This document shows positions 1 through 5,777 of a DNA stretch of 5,777 bases, one piece after another (position 1 is the stretch's first letter; the number at the start of each line of letters is the position of its first letter). The stretch covers positions 1 through 5,777 of the forward strand of contig DASRZM010000098.1 in NCBI GenBank assembly GCA_035686365.1, read 5' to 3'. The notes beneath the pieces were generated by a model, which was not told where the DNA came from, did not search any database, and saw only the letters and a list, made by a program, of their open reading frames with translations. Source of the DNA: DASRZM01 sp035686365 (lineage in GTDB: Bacteria; Pseudomonadota; Gammaproteobacteria; Xanthomonadales; Xanthomonadaceae). The position numbers and the translations under genes were made by a program.

Positions 1-1
1 G

Positions 2-76
2 CGCGAGAAGGACGAGGTCCTCGCCGCCTTCACAGCCCACAAGGACGAGGTGACGGCGGGCTACAAGGCGAAGTGA
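2..76 (+). CDS. C-terminal end of an unrecognised protein (5' truncated by window)
   Basis: The frame starting at base 2 is open from the window edge to a TGA at 74-76 and gives a 24-residue tail ending in GYKAK. The tail is charged and looks helical, with a short echo: EKDEV early on and HKDEV about 11 residues later. This is too little to name a family. It is called coding because codon third positions are mostly G or C, as in the neighbouring genes, and because it ends naturally ahead of a separate gene with its own ribosome binding site. The 113 bases between this stop and the next start show no strong hairpin. The function is unknown and the upstream part lies outside the window. Confidence 0.5.
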   Translation, partial: REKDEVLAAFTAHKDEVTAGYKAK

Positions 77-175
77 CTATCGCTGCCTTGCGCTTCAGCG
101 ACTTCGGCTGGCTGTCGCCCAATGTGTGACCTCAGCGGCGGACCGAGGTTGTAAACGATCCGACTGCCTGGTTTC

Positions 176-183
176 AGAGGAGG
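176..183 (+). promoter_or_regulatory. Strong Shine-Dalgarno site of the GFA-family gene
   Basis: AGAGGAGG lies six bases before the ATG at 190. It is close to the full anti-16S complement and fixes this ATG as the start. It is the strongest ribosome binding site in the window. I see no convincing -35/-10 pair in the preceding 113-base gap, so the gene may be transcribed from an unrecognised promoter there or by read-through from the upstream gene. Confidence 0.8.
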
Positions 184-189
184 CGCAGC

Positions 190-582
190 ATGGACGGATT
201 CACGGGCGGTTGCCTGTGCGGCAACGTCCGGGTTGTGGCGTCGGGACTCCCATACCGGGTCGGCCTTTGTCACTGTCTCGACTGCCGCAAGCATCATGGG
301 GCCCTTTTTCACGCTTCCGCGGTGTTCCCTCAGGATGCGGTGAGGATCGAGGGCGAAACACGCGATTACGCCGGGCGGTTTTTTTGTCCCCGCTGCGGCT
401 CGTCCATTTTCGCACGCACCGCAGACGAAATCGAAGTGAACGTAGGATCCCTGGATGCCCCTGACCAACTGATGCCAACCTACGAAAGCTGGATCGTCCG
501 TCGCGAGTCCTGGTTGCCGCCGTTTCCGCTCACGAGACGATACGACCGCGATCGTGACGCCACGAGTCGCTTCGAGGAGTAG
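190..582 (+). CDS. GFA-family (CENP-V/GFA fold) zinc-binding protein
   Basis: This 130-residue protein spans essentially one GFA domain, the usual size for stand-alone members. Visible signatures are GGCLCG (C8, C10), CHCLDC (C27, C29, C32) and FFCPRCGSS (C66, C69). These seven cysteines are the family's conserved set and in known structures bind zinc. The C-terminal stretch PTYESWIVRRESWLPPFP (residues 96-113) is also typical of family members. The founding member was described as a glutathione-dependent formaldehyde-activating enzyme. Most relatives have no proven substrate, so a cytoplasmic role on glutathione-linked or small carbonyl compounds is family inference only. There is no signal peptide or membrane segment. 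GC over 181-540 is about 62% by hand count, against 70-75% in sampled lines of ndh, which hints at a different origin. It converges with ndh and stands alone, with no formaldehyde-pathway genes next to it. Confidence 0.93.
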   Translation: MDGFTGGCLCGNVRVVASGLPYRVGLCHCLDCRKHHGALFHASAVFPQDAVRIEGETRDYAGRFFCPRCGSSIFARTADEIEVNVGSLDAPDQLMPTYESWIVRRESWLPPFPLTRRYDRDRDATSRFEE

Positions 583-585
583 GTG

Positions 586-663
586 GAATCGGGGGTACCC
601 CAAAGTACCTTTTCCGTACCCTTTTCCGACAGCATCGCGGCTCGGAAAAACGATTCTGACCCC
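586..663. repeat. Nested inverted-repeat element in the convergent spacer (REP/MITE-like remnant)
   Basis: Several symmetries overlap here. GAATCG (586-591) pairs with CGATTC (651-656). Inside it, TTTTCCGA (622-629) pairs perfectly with TCGGAAAA (642-649) around a 12-base loop. GGGGTACCCC (592-601) is a perfect palindrome. GTACCTTTTCC (605-615) is followed directly by GTACCCTTTTCC (616-627), a near-tandem repeat. The right edge is TTCTGACCCC (654-663), which recurs in the spacer before the regulator gene. GC falls to about 50% over 601-660. The structure resembles short dispersed palindromic repeats. It may also fold in the RNA ends of the two convergent genes. Family membership is inferred because no other genomic copies can be seen. 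Confidence 0.5.
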
Positions 664-676
664 ATGCCTTGGGAAC

Positions 677-694
677 AGACGGATCCTGCCGTCT
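677..694. terminator. Small hairpin between convergent genes, possible weak terminator
   Basis: AGACGG (677-682) and CCGTCT (689-694) form a perfect 6-bp stem around a 6-base loop. On the + strand only a short T run (694-696) follows, so it is a poor intrinsic terminator by the usual rule. It lies 95 bases past the GFA stop and 28 bases past the ndh stop, where a bidirectional terminator would be expected. It may instead be part of the neighbouring repeat element. Confidence 0.3.
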
Positions 695-721
695 TTCGAC
701 ACCAATGGCGCTGCCGCGGGA

Positions 722-1975
722 TCAGTCCGGCCTCGTTGCGTCCTCGGCGCCTGCCACGATGCGCGCGCTGCGCTGGTAGGTGACGTACGACCTGGCCCAG
801 TCGATCAGCACCACCAGGCGGTTGCGGAAGCCGACCAGGAAGTACAGGTGTGCGGTGAGCCAGAACACCCAGGCGACCACGCCCGTAAAATGCAGTCCGC
901 GCAGGTCCACCACGGCGGCGCGGCGGCCGATGGTGGCGAGGTTGCCGTAGTCGCGATAGCGGAACGGTTTCGCCGCACGGCCCGCGAGCCGTGCGCGGAT
1001 CGCCTCCGCAGCGTGGTTGCCCATCTGCTTGGCGGCCGGTGCCACCCCCGGCACCGGCCGTCCGTCTTCCATGTCCACGGCGGCCAGGTCGCCCACCACG
1101 AACACCTCGGGGTGGCCCGGCAGCGACAGGTCCGGTGCCACCGGCACGCGCCCGCCGGGCGCGGGCTGCGCGCACAGCCGCGCGCCCAGCGGCGAGGCGG
1201 CCACGCCCGCCGTCCACAGGATCGTGCGCGCGTGGATGCGCTCGCCGTCGCCGAGCTCGACCACGTCCTGCCCGATGCCGGTGACCATGCAGTCGGTACG
1301 CACGCGCACGCCGAGCCGCTCGAGCTGGCGCCGGGCGCTGGCCGACAGCGACTCGGGCATCGACGGCAGCACCCGCGTGCCGCCCTCCAGCAGCAGGATT
1401 TCGGCGCTGCGCGGGTCGGCGTGGCGGAACTCGCCGGGGAGCGTGTGGTTGGCGATCTCCGCCAGGGTGCCCGCCAGCTCCACGCCGGTGGGCCCGCCGC
1501 CGATCACCACGAAGCGCAGCCATCGCGCGCGCCGTGCAGCGTCCTCCTCGCGCTCGGCGGCTTCGAACGATTCCAGAATCTGCCGGCGGATGTGCAACGC
1601 ATCCCCCAGTGTCTTCAAGCCCGGCGCCTGCGCCTGCCAGGCCTGGCCGAAGTACGAGGTCACCGAACCGGTGGCGGCCACCAGGTAGTCGTAGCCGATC
1701 TCGCCATGCCGCAGCCGCACGCGGCGGGCAGCCAGATACACGTCCAGCGCCTCGTCGAGCCGGACCGACACATTGCGCTGCCGGCGCAGGATGTGGCGCA
1801 GCGGCGCGGCGATGTCCGGCCCGGACAGGCCCGCGGTGGCCACCTGGTAGAGCAGCGGCTGGAACAGGTGGTGGTTGACGCGGTCCACCAGCGTGATGCG
1901 CACCGGCGCGCGCGCCAGTGCGCGCGTGGCCCACAACCCACCGAACCCGCCGCCCAGTACGACCACATGCTTCAT
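722..1975 (-). CDS. ndh: Type II NADH:quinone oxidoreductase (NDH-2)
   Basis: This single-subunit flavoprotein oxidises NADH and reduces membrane quinone without pumping protons, on the cytoplasmic face of the inner membrane. The 417-residue length fits the family. The N-terminus begins MKHVVVLGGGFGGL, the FAD-binding Rossmann motif (G8-G13). A second dinucleotide motif, VVIGGGPTGVELAG (about 156-169), binds NADH. VFVVGDLA (291-298) carries the conserved GD that contacts FAD. APAAKQMG (312-319) is the family's AxQ-type quinone-site motif. The C-terminal region about 361-400 (VVAWVFWLTAHLYFLVGF, then an amphipathic stretch) matches the membrane-attachment segment. The ATG at 1975-1973 was chosen because the FAD motif starts within a few residues and GGAAG (complement of 1982-1986) lies six bases upstream. 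The frame stays open further upstream, but the added residues do not resemble the family. It is convergent with the GFA gene and divergent from the lipoprotein gene. No key residue is missing. Confidence 0.95.
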   Translation of the reverse strand: MKHVVVLGGGFGGLWATRALARAPVRITLVDRVNHHLFQPLLYQVATAGLSGPDIAAPLRHILRRQRNVSVRLDEALDVYLAARRVRLRHGEIGYDYLVAATGSVTSYFGQAWQAQAPGLKTLGDALHIRRQILESFEAAEREEDAARRARWLRFVVIGGGPTGVELAGTLAEIANHTLPGEFRHADPRSAEILLLEGGTRVLPSMPESLSASARRQLERLGVRVRTDCMVTGIGQDVVELGDGERIHARTILWTAGVAASPLGARLCAQPAPGGRVPVAPDLSLPGHPEVFVVGDLAAVDMEDGRPVPGVAPAAKQMGNHAAEAIRARLAGRAAKPFRYRDYGNLATIGRRAAVVDLRGLHFTGVVAWVFWLTAHLYFLVGFRNRLVVLIDWARSYVTYQRSARIVAGAEDATRPD

Positions 1976-2171
1976 GCCGCGCTTCCGAAGCCGGACCAGC
2001 CTGCATTCTCCCAGAGGGCGGCGGCCGCGACGACGATGGCCGCTGCTGGATCCTCGAAGCGGCAGCCCCGCACAGCGCGGCGGCAAGCACGCCGGGCCCG
2101 GTCCGTGTGAAAAATTTACTCGCGCGCTCTTGTGCACTACCGTTGGCAGCACGACCCTGGAGGTTCCGACC
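1976..2171. promoter_or_regulatory. Divergent intergenic region with presumed promoters for ndh and the lipoprotein gene
   Basis: The two genes are transcribed outwards from this 196-base gap, so promoters for both are expected. Most of it is very GC-rich. The exception is an AT-rich tract at about 2108-2120 (TGAAAAATTTACT), the best place for a -10 element. TTTACT (2115-2120) on the + strand and TAAATT on the minus strand each match four of six positions of the -10 consensus, and neither has a good -35 partner. GGAGG (2159-2163) is the ribosome binding site for the lipoprotein start, eight bases before its ATG. The exact promoters cannot be assigned by eye. Confidence 0.35.
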
Positions 2172-3695
2172 ATGCGCATCTCCACCGTTGCGAGCCTGGT
2201 GCTGGCGCTGATGCTGGGTGGCTGCGCGCAGGAGCAGGACACCGGGCCCCAGGCACCGCGACAGGTCAGCCCACAGGAAGCCGGAGAACTGGCGGCGCGC
2301 ATCGACCAGGCGATCTGCGACCTGGAAGAAGCCGCCGCGGTCGCGAACCGGAGCGCGGCCTGGACCGCCGAAGCGCCCCCTGAACACACTTCGGTCGGTG
2401 GTCGCGACGCCGCCGCCTGGCGCGCGCTGGTCACCCGGTACGAGCAGGCCGCCGCCCTGGCCACCGACGCCGACGCCTTTGTCGCCTACTGGGAGAAGGC
2501 CGGCGGCGATACCGATCCCTACGACTACCTGGCGCTGGGCCAGCGCCTGGCCGCCGGGGACGCCGCTGCCATCGCGGAATTGCGGAAGCGCGAGGCCAGC
2601 TCGTTTGCATCCATGATGGCCGCCGCCCTGCACCGCGCGCGCGCGGCCGGCGATCGCGCGAGCATGGAGGTCCTGGCCAACGCGATGGTCGATGCCGACC
2701 TGCCACCGCGCGACCGCGCCGGCCTGTCCGCCTACCTGCACGAGCTGGGCCGCGAGGACGAGGCGCAGAAGATCCTGACCGAAGTCACGGCCAAGGGCGA
2801 GCCGGTGGCACTGGGGTCGGCGGAGGCCGGCATGTTCATGGTTCGCTTCGTCGACGAGGGAGGGATGGAATCGGGCTTCGAGCACTTCCGCCAGCTCTTC
2901 GGCGAGGCTGCGGTCAGCTTCGGCATCGCCGGCGCCGTCGCCGAGTACCGGGACCGCGGCAACCCGCAGGGTCTGGCCGCATTCGTCGCCTCGGCGCCGG
3001 TGGCGGCACGGATCGACGCCGCCAGTGAAACCGACGTCTACTTTCTGGCCCCCGTGGTCGTGGCGATCGAGCAGTCCGTGGGCCCGGATGCCGGGCTGGA
3101 TGCGGCCACCCGGCTCACCCGGGCGATGCAGGCCAGCAGCGCCGAGACCGGCGCACAGGACCTGGCGCGGCTGGCCGGCAGCCTCGCCCACGGCGGCTGC
3201 AGCAACGCCTGCCTGGCCGTGCCGGTCGAGGCGATCGAAGCCGCAGCCAAGGCGCAGGGCAGCAGCCCGTCCTCGCGCGAGGCGCTGCAGGCTGCGCGTG
3301 CGGCGACCGGGCAGCTCGAGCGGGCATTGGAGGACGGTGCAGATCCGTCGGCATTGATGCAACCGGCCGTGCAGTACGCGGTCGGCCGCCAGAACCCGGA
3401 TTACGTCCAGCCGCTGTTGCGCAAGGCCACCCCCGAGGTGGCTGCCGAGACCGTCTCGCGGCTGACCTCGGAGCTGTACTGGCGCGACGCGCCCAAGGAA
3501 ACGATCGCCGGCGCCCTGCGCCTGGCGCCCGCGGACGCGAAGCCCGACACCTGGTGGAACCTGCTCGCCGGCTCCGCCGTCCATGGCGAGGCCGACGCGG
3601 AACGCCGGACGATGGCGCGAAGACTGCTGGTGGCCTGGGCCGAGGGGCTGTGCGGTGGCGCCGAAGTCGATCCGGCGCAGCCCGGGGCCGATTGA
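2172..3695 (+). CDS. Predicted lipoprotein of unknown function with helical, solenoid-like sequence
   Basis: This 507-residue protein has a lipoprotein signal: MR, a hydrophobic core (about 5-15) and the lipobox LGGC with C18 as the lipidated cysteine. Residue +2 is alanine rather than aspartate, so sorting to the outer membrane is likely. The remainder is rich in Ala, Glu, Arg and Leu and reads as successive amphipathic helices (for example about 78-205 and 300-395), in the manner of TPR- or Sel1-like solenoids. I cannot assign a named repeat or an active-site motif. Cysteines are few: C18, C49, C343, C347 and C494; the C343-x3-C347 pair could form a periplasmic disulfide. The start is supported by GGAGG at 2159-2163 and the immediate signal peptide. 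The frame is open upstream to 1875, but that part is antisense to ndh and would bury the signal peptide. It diverges from ndh and is separated by a repeat-bearing spacer from the downstream regulator gene on the same strand. It is a real gene with unknown function. Confidence 0.87.
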   Translation: MRISTVASLVLALMLGGCAQEQDTGPQAPRQVSPQEAGELAARIDQAICDLEEAAAVANRSAAWTAEAPPEHTSVGGRDAAAWRALVTRYEQAAALATDADAFVAYWEKAGGDTDPYDYLALGQRLAAGDAAAIAELRKREASSFASMMAAALHRARAAGDRASMEVLANAMVDADLPPRDRAGLSAYLHELGREDEAQKILTEVTAKGEPVALGSAEAGMFMVRFVDEGGMESGFEHFRQLFGEAAVSFGIAGAVAEYRDRGNPQGLAAFVASAPVAARIDAASETDVYFLAPVVVAIEQSVGPDAGLDAATRLTRAMQASSAETGAQDLARLAGSLAHGGCSNACLAVPVEAIEAAAKAQGSSPSSREALQAARAATGQLERALEDGADPSALMQPAVQYAVGRQNPDYVQPLLRKATPEVAAETVSRLTSELYWRDAPKETIAGALRLAPADAKPDTWWNLLAGSAVHGEADAERRTMARRLLVAWAEGLCGGAEVDPAQPGAD

Positions 3696-3716
3696 TCCGC
3701 ACGAGCACCCCGGCTC

Positions 3717-3730
3717 CTGGCGTTCGCCAG
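3717..3730 (+). terminator. Short perfect hairpin after the lipoprotein gene
   Basis: CTGGCG (3717-3722) and CGCCAG (3725-3730) are perfect inverted repeats separated by TT, giving a 5-bp stem with a GTTC loop. It begins 22 bases after the lipoprotein stop. No T run follows, so it is at best a weak or RNA-stabilising element rather than a standard intrinsic terminator. Confidence 0.3.
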
Positions 3731-3741
3731 CAGCGAGAATT

Positions 3742-3795
3742 GGGGTCGGAGCGCGGTTCAGGAAGAACTCGCTCTGACTCCGATCTTCTGACCCC
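3742..3795. repeat. REP-like imperfect palindrome
   Basis: GGGGTCGGAGCGCGGTTC (3742-3759) pairs with GAACTCGCTCTGACTCC (3765-3781) around a 5-base loop. The outer 12 positions match at 10, then a one-base bulge, then the inner arms. The element is followed by CTTCTGACCCC (3785-3795), whose last ten bases are identical to 654-663 in the ndh/GFA spacer. GGGGTCAGA-type arms with a short loop in an intergenic position resemble dispersed palindromic repeats of the kind mobilised by REP-associated tyrosine transposases. No transposase gene is present here. The assignment is by resemblance only. Confidence 0.55.
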
Positions 3796-3821
3796 GATCT
3801 CCACCCCGATCTCACCGATCT
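3780..3821. repeat. Cluster of four CCGATCT direct repeats
   Basis: CCGATCT occurs at 3780-3786, 3794-3800, 3806-3812 and 3815-3821, with start-to-start spacings of 14, 12 and 9 bases. The middle two share the longer form CCCCGATCTC. The cluster overlaps the right arm of the palindrome and ends 108 bases before the regulator start. The uneven spacing does not follow the helical turn cleanly. It could be a decayed tandem repeat from the palindromic element or a set of protein-binding sites. Confidence 0.45.
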
Positions 3822-3929
3822 CGTGGTCCCCTGACCCGACCGCTGCGTCGGATCGCCCACCTCGTCCGTCCTGTAGGAAGCATCGCCGGACGCGGTCCCT
3901 GTGCGTGCGCGGCGTCGCAACGAGGATCG
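3822..3929 (+). promoter_or_regulatory. Leader region of the regulator gene, no clear promoter
   Basis: These 108 bases precede the regulator ATG. A small inverted repeat, CCGAC (3836-3840) and GTCGG (3847-3851), is visible. GAGGA (3922-3926) ends only three bases before the ATG, so the Shine-Dalgarno spacing is short and initiation may be modest. No convincing -35/-10 pair is seen. Confidence 0.3.
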
Positions 3930-5777
3930 ATGAGCCAGTACCGCTTCAACGGGATCTTCCTGGACCCCGGGACCCGCCGCATCCGCGGGCCGCAGGGCTC
4001 GGTCCACCTGCCGCCCAAGCCCTACGGCGTGCTGGTGGAGCTGCTGCAGGACCCGGACAGCGTGGTCACCCGGGAGGAGTTGCTCGAGCGGGTATGGCCC
4101 GAGCGGCCGGCTTCCGACGAGACGCTTTCACGGGCCGTCGCCGACCTGCGCAAGCTGCTGGGCGACGACTCGCGGGCGCCGCGTTACATCGGCACCGTGC
4201 CCAAGCTCGGCTACCGCATCCTGTCCCAGGTGGAGTCCGTGGAGGTCCCCACGCCGAAGCACCGGCGGTGGGTGGCCGCCTTTGTCGCGGCAATCCTGCT
4301 CGCGGTGGTGTCCGCGCTCGTGTTCCGTCCCGCGCGATCGCCGGCGGACAGCACTGGTGTGGCGGGCAGTGGCCTGGCCGGCCCCGCCCTGCCGCTGACC
4401 ACCGAGATCGGCGACGAGGACACCCCGGGCTTCTCCCCGGATGGCCGCTACCTGGTCTACGCCGCGCGTGCGAGCGGCGACGAAAACTGGGACATCCGCC
4501 TGCGCGAGCTGGCCACCGGCACCGTGGTCGACCTGGTCGCCGGACCGGACCGGGAATACGCGCCGGCGTTCTCGCCCGACGGCACCCGGGTGGCGTTCCT
4601 GCGCTACCGCGGCGAGCACTGCCAGGTGGTGATCAAGGCGCTGGCCGGCGGCGAGCGCCAGGTGGCCGAGTGCCGCACGCCGATGATGGGCTACCTGGAC
4701 TGGTCGCCGGACGGACGTCGCATCGTGTACTCGGACGACCCCGGGCAGGGCGAGGCCACCATGGTGCTGCGCACGGTGGACCTGGAAACCGGCGCCGTGG
4801 AAGCGGTGGTGGCGGCGCCGCCCGCGCACCAGTACCAGTTCGCCCCGCGGTTCGCGCCCGACGGCCGCCAACTGGTCTACGTGCAGGGCGGCCTGGAACG
4901 CAACGAGCTGTGGCTCGCCGACCTGCCGCAGGGGCCAGCGCGGCCGGTCACCACGCTGGGTGGCCGCATTACCGGCGTGAGCTGGAACGGTGACGGCTCG
5001 GCGCTGTATTTCAGCACCGCGCTGCCGGCGGAATCGGCGCTGTGGCGCCTGGTGCCGGGCGCGCAGCCGCAGCGCATCCACGACGCCGAAGCCTACACGC
5101 CGGCCTTCGATGCCGTCAGCGGACGCCTGGTATTCGACCAGGTGCGCGCGCGCACCAACATCTGGTCGCTGCCGCTGCAGGCCGGCGCCGCGCGCGGCGA
5201 GCCGGTGCGCGTCATCGTCAGCACCCGCGCCGACCATCGCCCTGGAATTTCGCCGGACGGCACCCAGCTGGCTTTCGTGTCCGACCGCTCCGGGTACGCG
5301 GAGGTGTGGCTGGCGGCAGCCGACGGGTCCGGGCCACGGCGCGCGACCGACTGGCGCGCGGCGGCGATCAGCCGCCCGGCGTGGTCGCCGGACGGCCGCA
5401 ACCTCGCCTACGCGGTGCTGCGCGAGGGCCGCTGGCACGGCTACCTGGACCCGCTCGACGGCACCGTGCGGCAGCGGCTGCCGACGCCGGAGGCGCGCGA
5501 GATGCGCCACCCGGTGTGGTCGCAGGACGGGAGCTGGATCCTGTACGCCGCCGACACCGGCATCCACCGCATCTCGATCGACGGCCGGCGCGACGAACCG
5601 GTGCTTGCACAACCCGGCGCAGTGCCGCTGTTCGAGCACGCCAGCGCGCTGTACTTCCTGCATCCGGGCCTGCTGGGGGTGCAGCGGCTGGGGCCGGACG
5701 GGGTCCGGAAAACACTGCTGGACGGCTTCGAGCTGGTGGTGCCCGAGGCGATCAGCATCGGCGGCGGCCACTTGTTC
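3930..5777 (+). CDS. CadC/ToxR-like membrane transcriptional regulator with WD40-like (PD40) propeller, 3' truncated by window
   Basis: The frame is open for 616 codons to the window end with no stop. Residues 1-100 form a winged-helix Trans_reg_C DNA-binding domain: a wHTH core with TREELLERVWP (47-57), a recognition-helix region at SDETLSRAVADLRKLLGDD (62-80), and the closing hairpin RYIGTVPKLGYRI (85-97), a hallmark of the OmpR/CadC type. Residues about 113-132 (RWVAAFVAAILLAVVSALVF) are one transmembrane helix. The rest is predicted periplasmic, built of repeats near residues 168, 214, 258, 308, 352, 392, 440, 485 and 530. The best conserved read FSPDG or WSPDG followed by a hydrophobic strand (for example WSPDGRRIVYSD, 258-269); the 352, 392 and 530 copies are degenerate. 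With 41-50 residue spacing this is a PD40/TolB-like beta-propeller. In CadC-type proteins the periplasmic part senses a signal and the cytoplasmic wing binds DNA without phosphorylation; that role here is family inference. There is no receiver or kinase domain. The ligand and target genes are unknown. Confidence 0.93.
   Translation, partial: MSQYRFNGIFLDPGTRRIRGPQGSVHLPPKPYGVLVELLQDPDSVVTREELLERVWPERPASDETLSRAVADLRKLLGDDSRAPRYIGTVPKLGYRILSQVESVEVPTPKHRRWVAAFVAAILLAVVSALVFRPARSPADSTGVAGSGLAGPALPLTTEIGDEDTPGFSPDGRYLVYAARASGDENWDIRLRELATGTVVDLVAGPDREYAPAFSPDGTRVAFLRYRGEHCQVVIKALAGGERQVAECRTPMMGYLDWSPDGRRIVYSDDPGQGEATMVLRTVDLETGAVEAVVAAPPAHQYQFAPRFAPDGRQLVYVQGGLERNELWLADLPQGPARPVTTLGGRITGVSWNGDGSALYFSTALPAESALWRLVPGAQPQRIHDAEAYTPAFDAVSGRLVFDQVRARTNIWSLPLQAGAARGEPVRVIVSTRADHRPGISPDGTQLAFVSDRSGYAEVWLAAADGSGPRRATDWRAAAISRPAWSPDGRNLAYAVLREGRWHGYLDPLDGTVRQRLPTPEAREMRHPVWSQDGSWILYAADTGIHRISIDGRRDEPVLAQPGAVPLFEHASALYFLHPGLLGVQRLGPDGVRKTLLDGFELVVPEAISIGGGHLF

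Noticed and set aside
583..721. Small coding gene within the convergent spacer
   Set aside because: The 66-codon frame starting at 583 has no good ribosome binding site, runs through the palindromes and into the 3' end of ndh, and has no recognisable protein signature.
554..2110. Plus-strand open frame of 518 codons opposite ndh
   Set aside because: It is antisense to a clear NDH-2 gene, is His/Arg/Pro-rich without recognisable motifs, and has no ribosome binding site.
1975..2464. Upstream extension of ndh by 163 codons
   Set aside because: The extension overlaps the divergent lipoprotein gene and its signal peptide, and would place non-family residues before the FAD motif that normally starts at the N-terminus.
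3780..3821. CRISPR-like array
   Set aside because: The repeats are only seven bases, the spacings are 2-7 bases and uneven, and there are no cas genes.
480..4007. Minus-strand open frame of 1175 codons
   Set aside because: It crosses ndh in another frame and lies antisense to the lipoprotein gene and part of the regulator. Its sequence is Arg/Gly/Ala-rich with no domain, as expected of shadow frames in high-GC DNA where stops are rare.
3554..4993. Plus-strand open frame of 479 codons joining the lipoprotein end to the regulator region
   Set aside because: It is in a different frame from both real genes, runs through the repeat-bearing spacer, and is Arg/Gly/Pro-rich low-complexity sequence with no domain.
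4128..5771. Minus-strand open frame of 547 codons opposite the regulator
   Set aside because: It is antisense to an unambiguous winged-helix/propeller gene. Its apparent repetitiveness mirrors the SPDG repeats of the real gene.

Overview
The window is very GC-rich DNA (about 70-75% in sampled stretches of the main genes) from a Gram-negative bacterium. A type II NADH dehydrogenase, an outer-membrane-type lipoprotein and a CadC/ToxR-like regulator carrying a WD40-like propeller together suggest a gammaproteobacterium of the Xanthomonadaceae type (Lysobacter/Luteimonas-like). That placement is inferred from gene style and base composition, not from a marker gene.

Layout, left to right. (1) The last 24 codons of an unrecognised + strand gene. 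(2) A complete + strand GFA-family zinc protein (190-582) with a strong ribosome binding site and clearly lower GC (about 62%). (3) A 139-base spacer between convergent genes, near 50% GC in its middle, holding nested inverted repeats and a small hairpin. (4) ndh, a complete minus-strand type II NADH:quinone oxidoreductase (722-1975). (5) A 196-base divergent spacer that should hold promoters for both flanking genes. (6) A + strand gene for a 507-residue lipoprotein of unknown function with a helical, solenoid-like sequence (2172-3695). (7) A 234-base spacer with a hairpin, a REP-like imperfect palindrome and four CCGATCT copies. (8) A + strand gene for a membrane-anchored one-component regulator (3930 to the window end, 616 codons seen, C-terminus missing): N-terminal winged helix, one transmembrane helix, then at least nine PD40-type propeller repeats.

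No operon joins these genes: they lie on alternating strands or are separated by repeat-bearing spacers. ndh feeds electrons from NADH to quinone at the inner membrane. The GFA protein is probably a small stand-alone thiol/zinc enzyme. The lipoprotein and the regulator are the two unexplained cell-envelope components. Their adjacency permits, but does not show, a link between a periplasmic sensor and an envelope protein.

The least explained signals are the two intergenic repeat zones. They share the decamer TTCTGACCCC beside inverted repeats and look like remnants of one dispersed REP/MITE-like family. The second zone also has a CCGATCT cluster just upstream of the regulator. I see no complete mobile element, CRISPR array, tRNA or rRNA, and no clear new multi-gene system.
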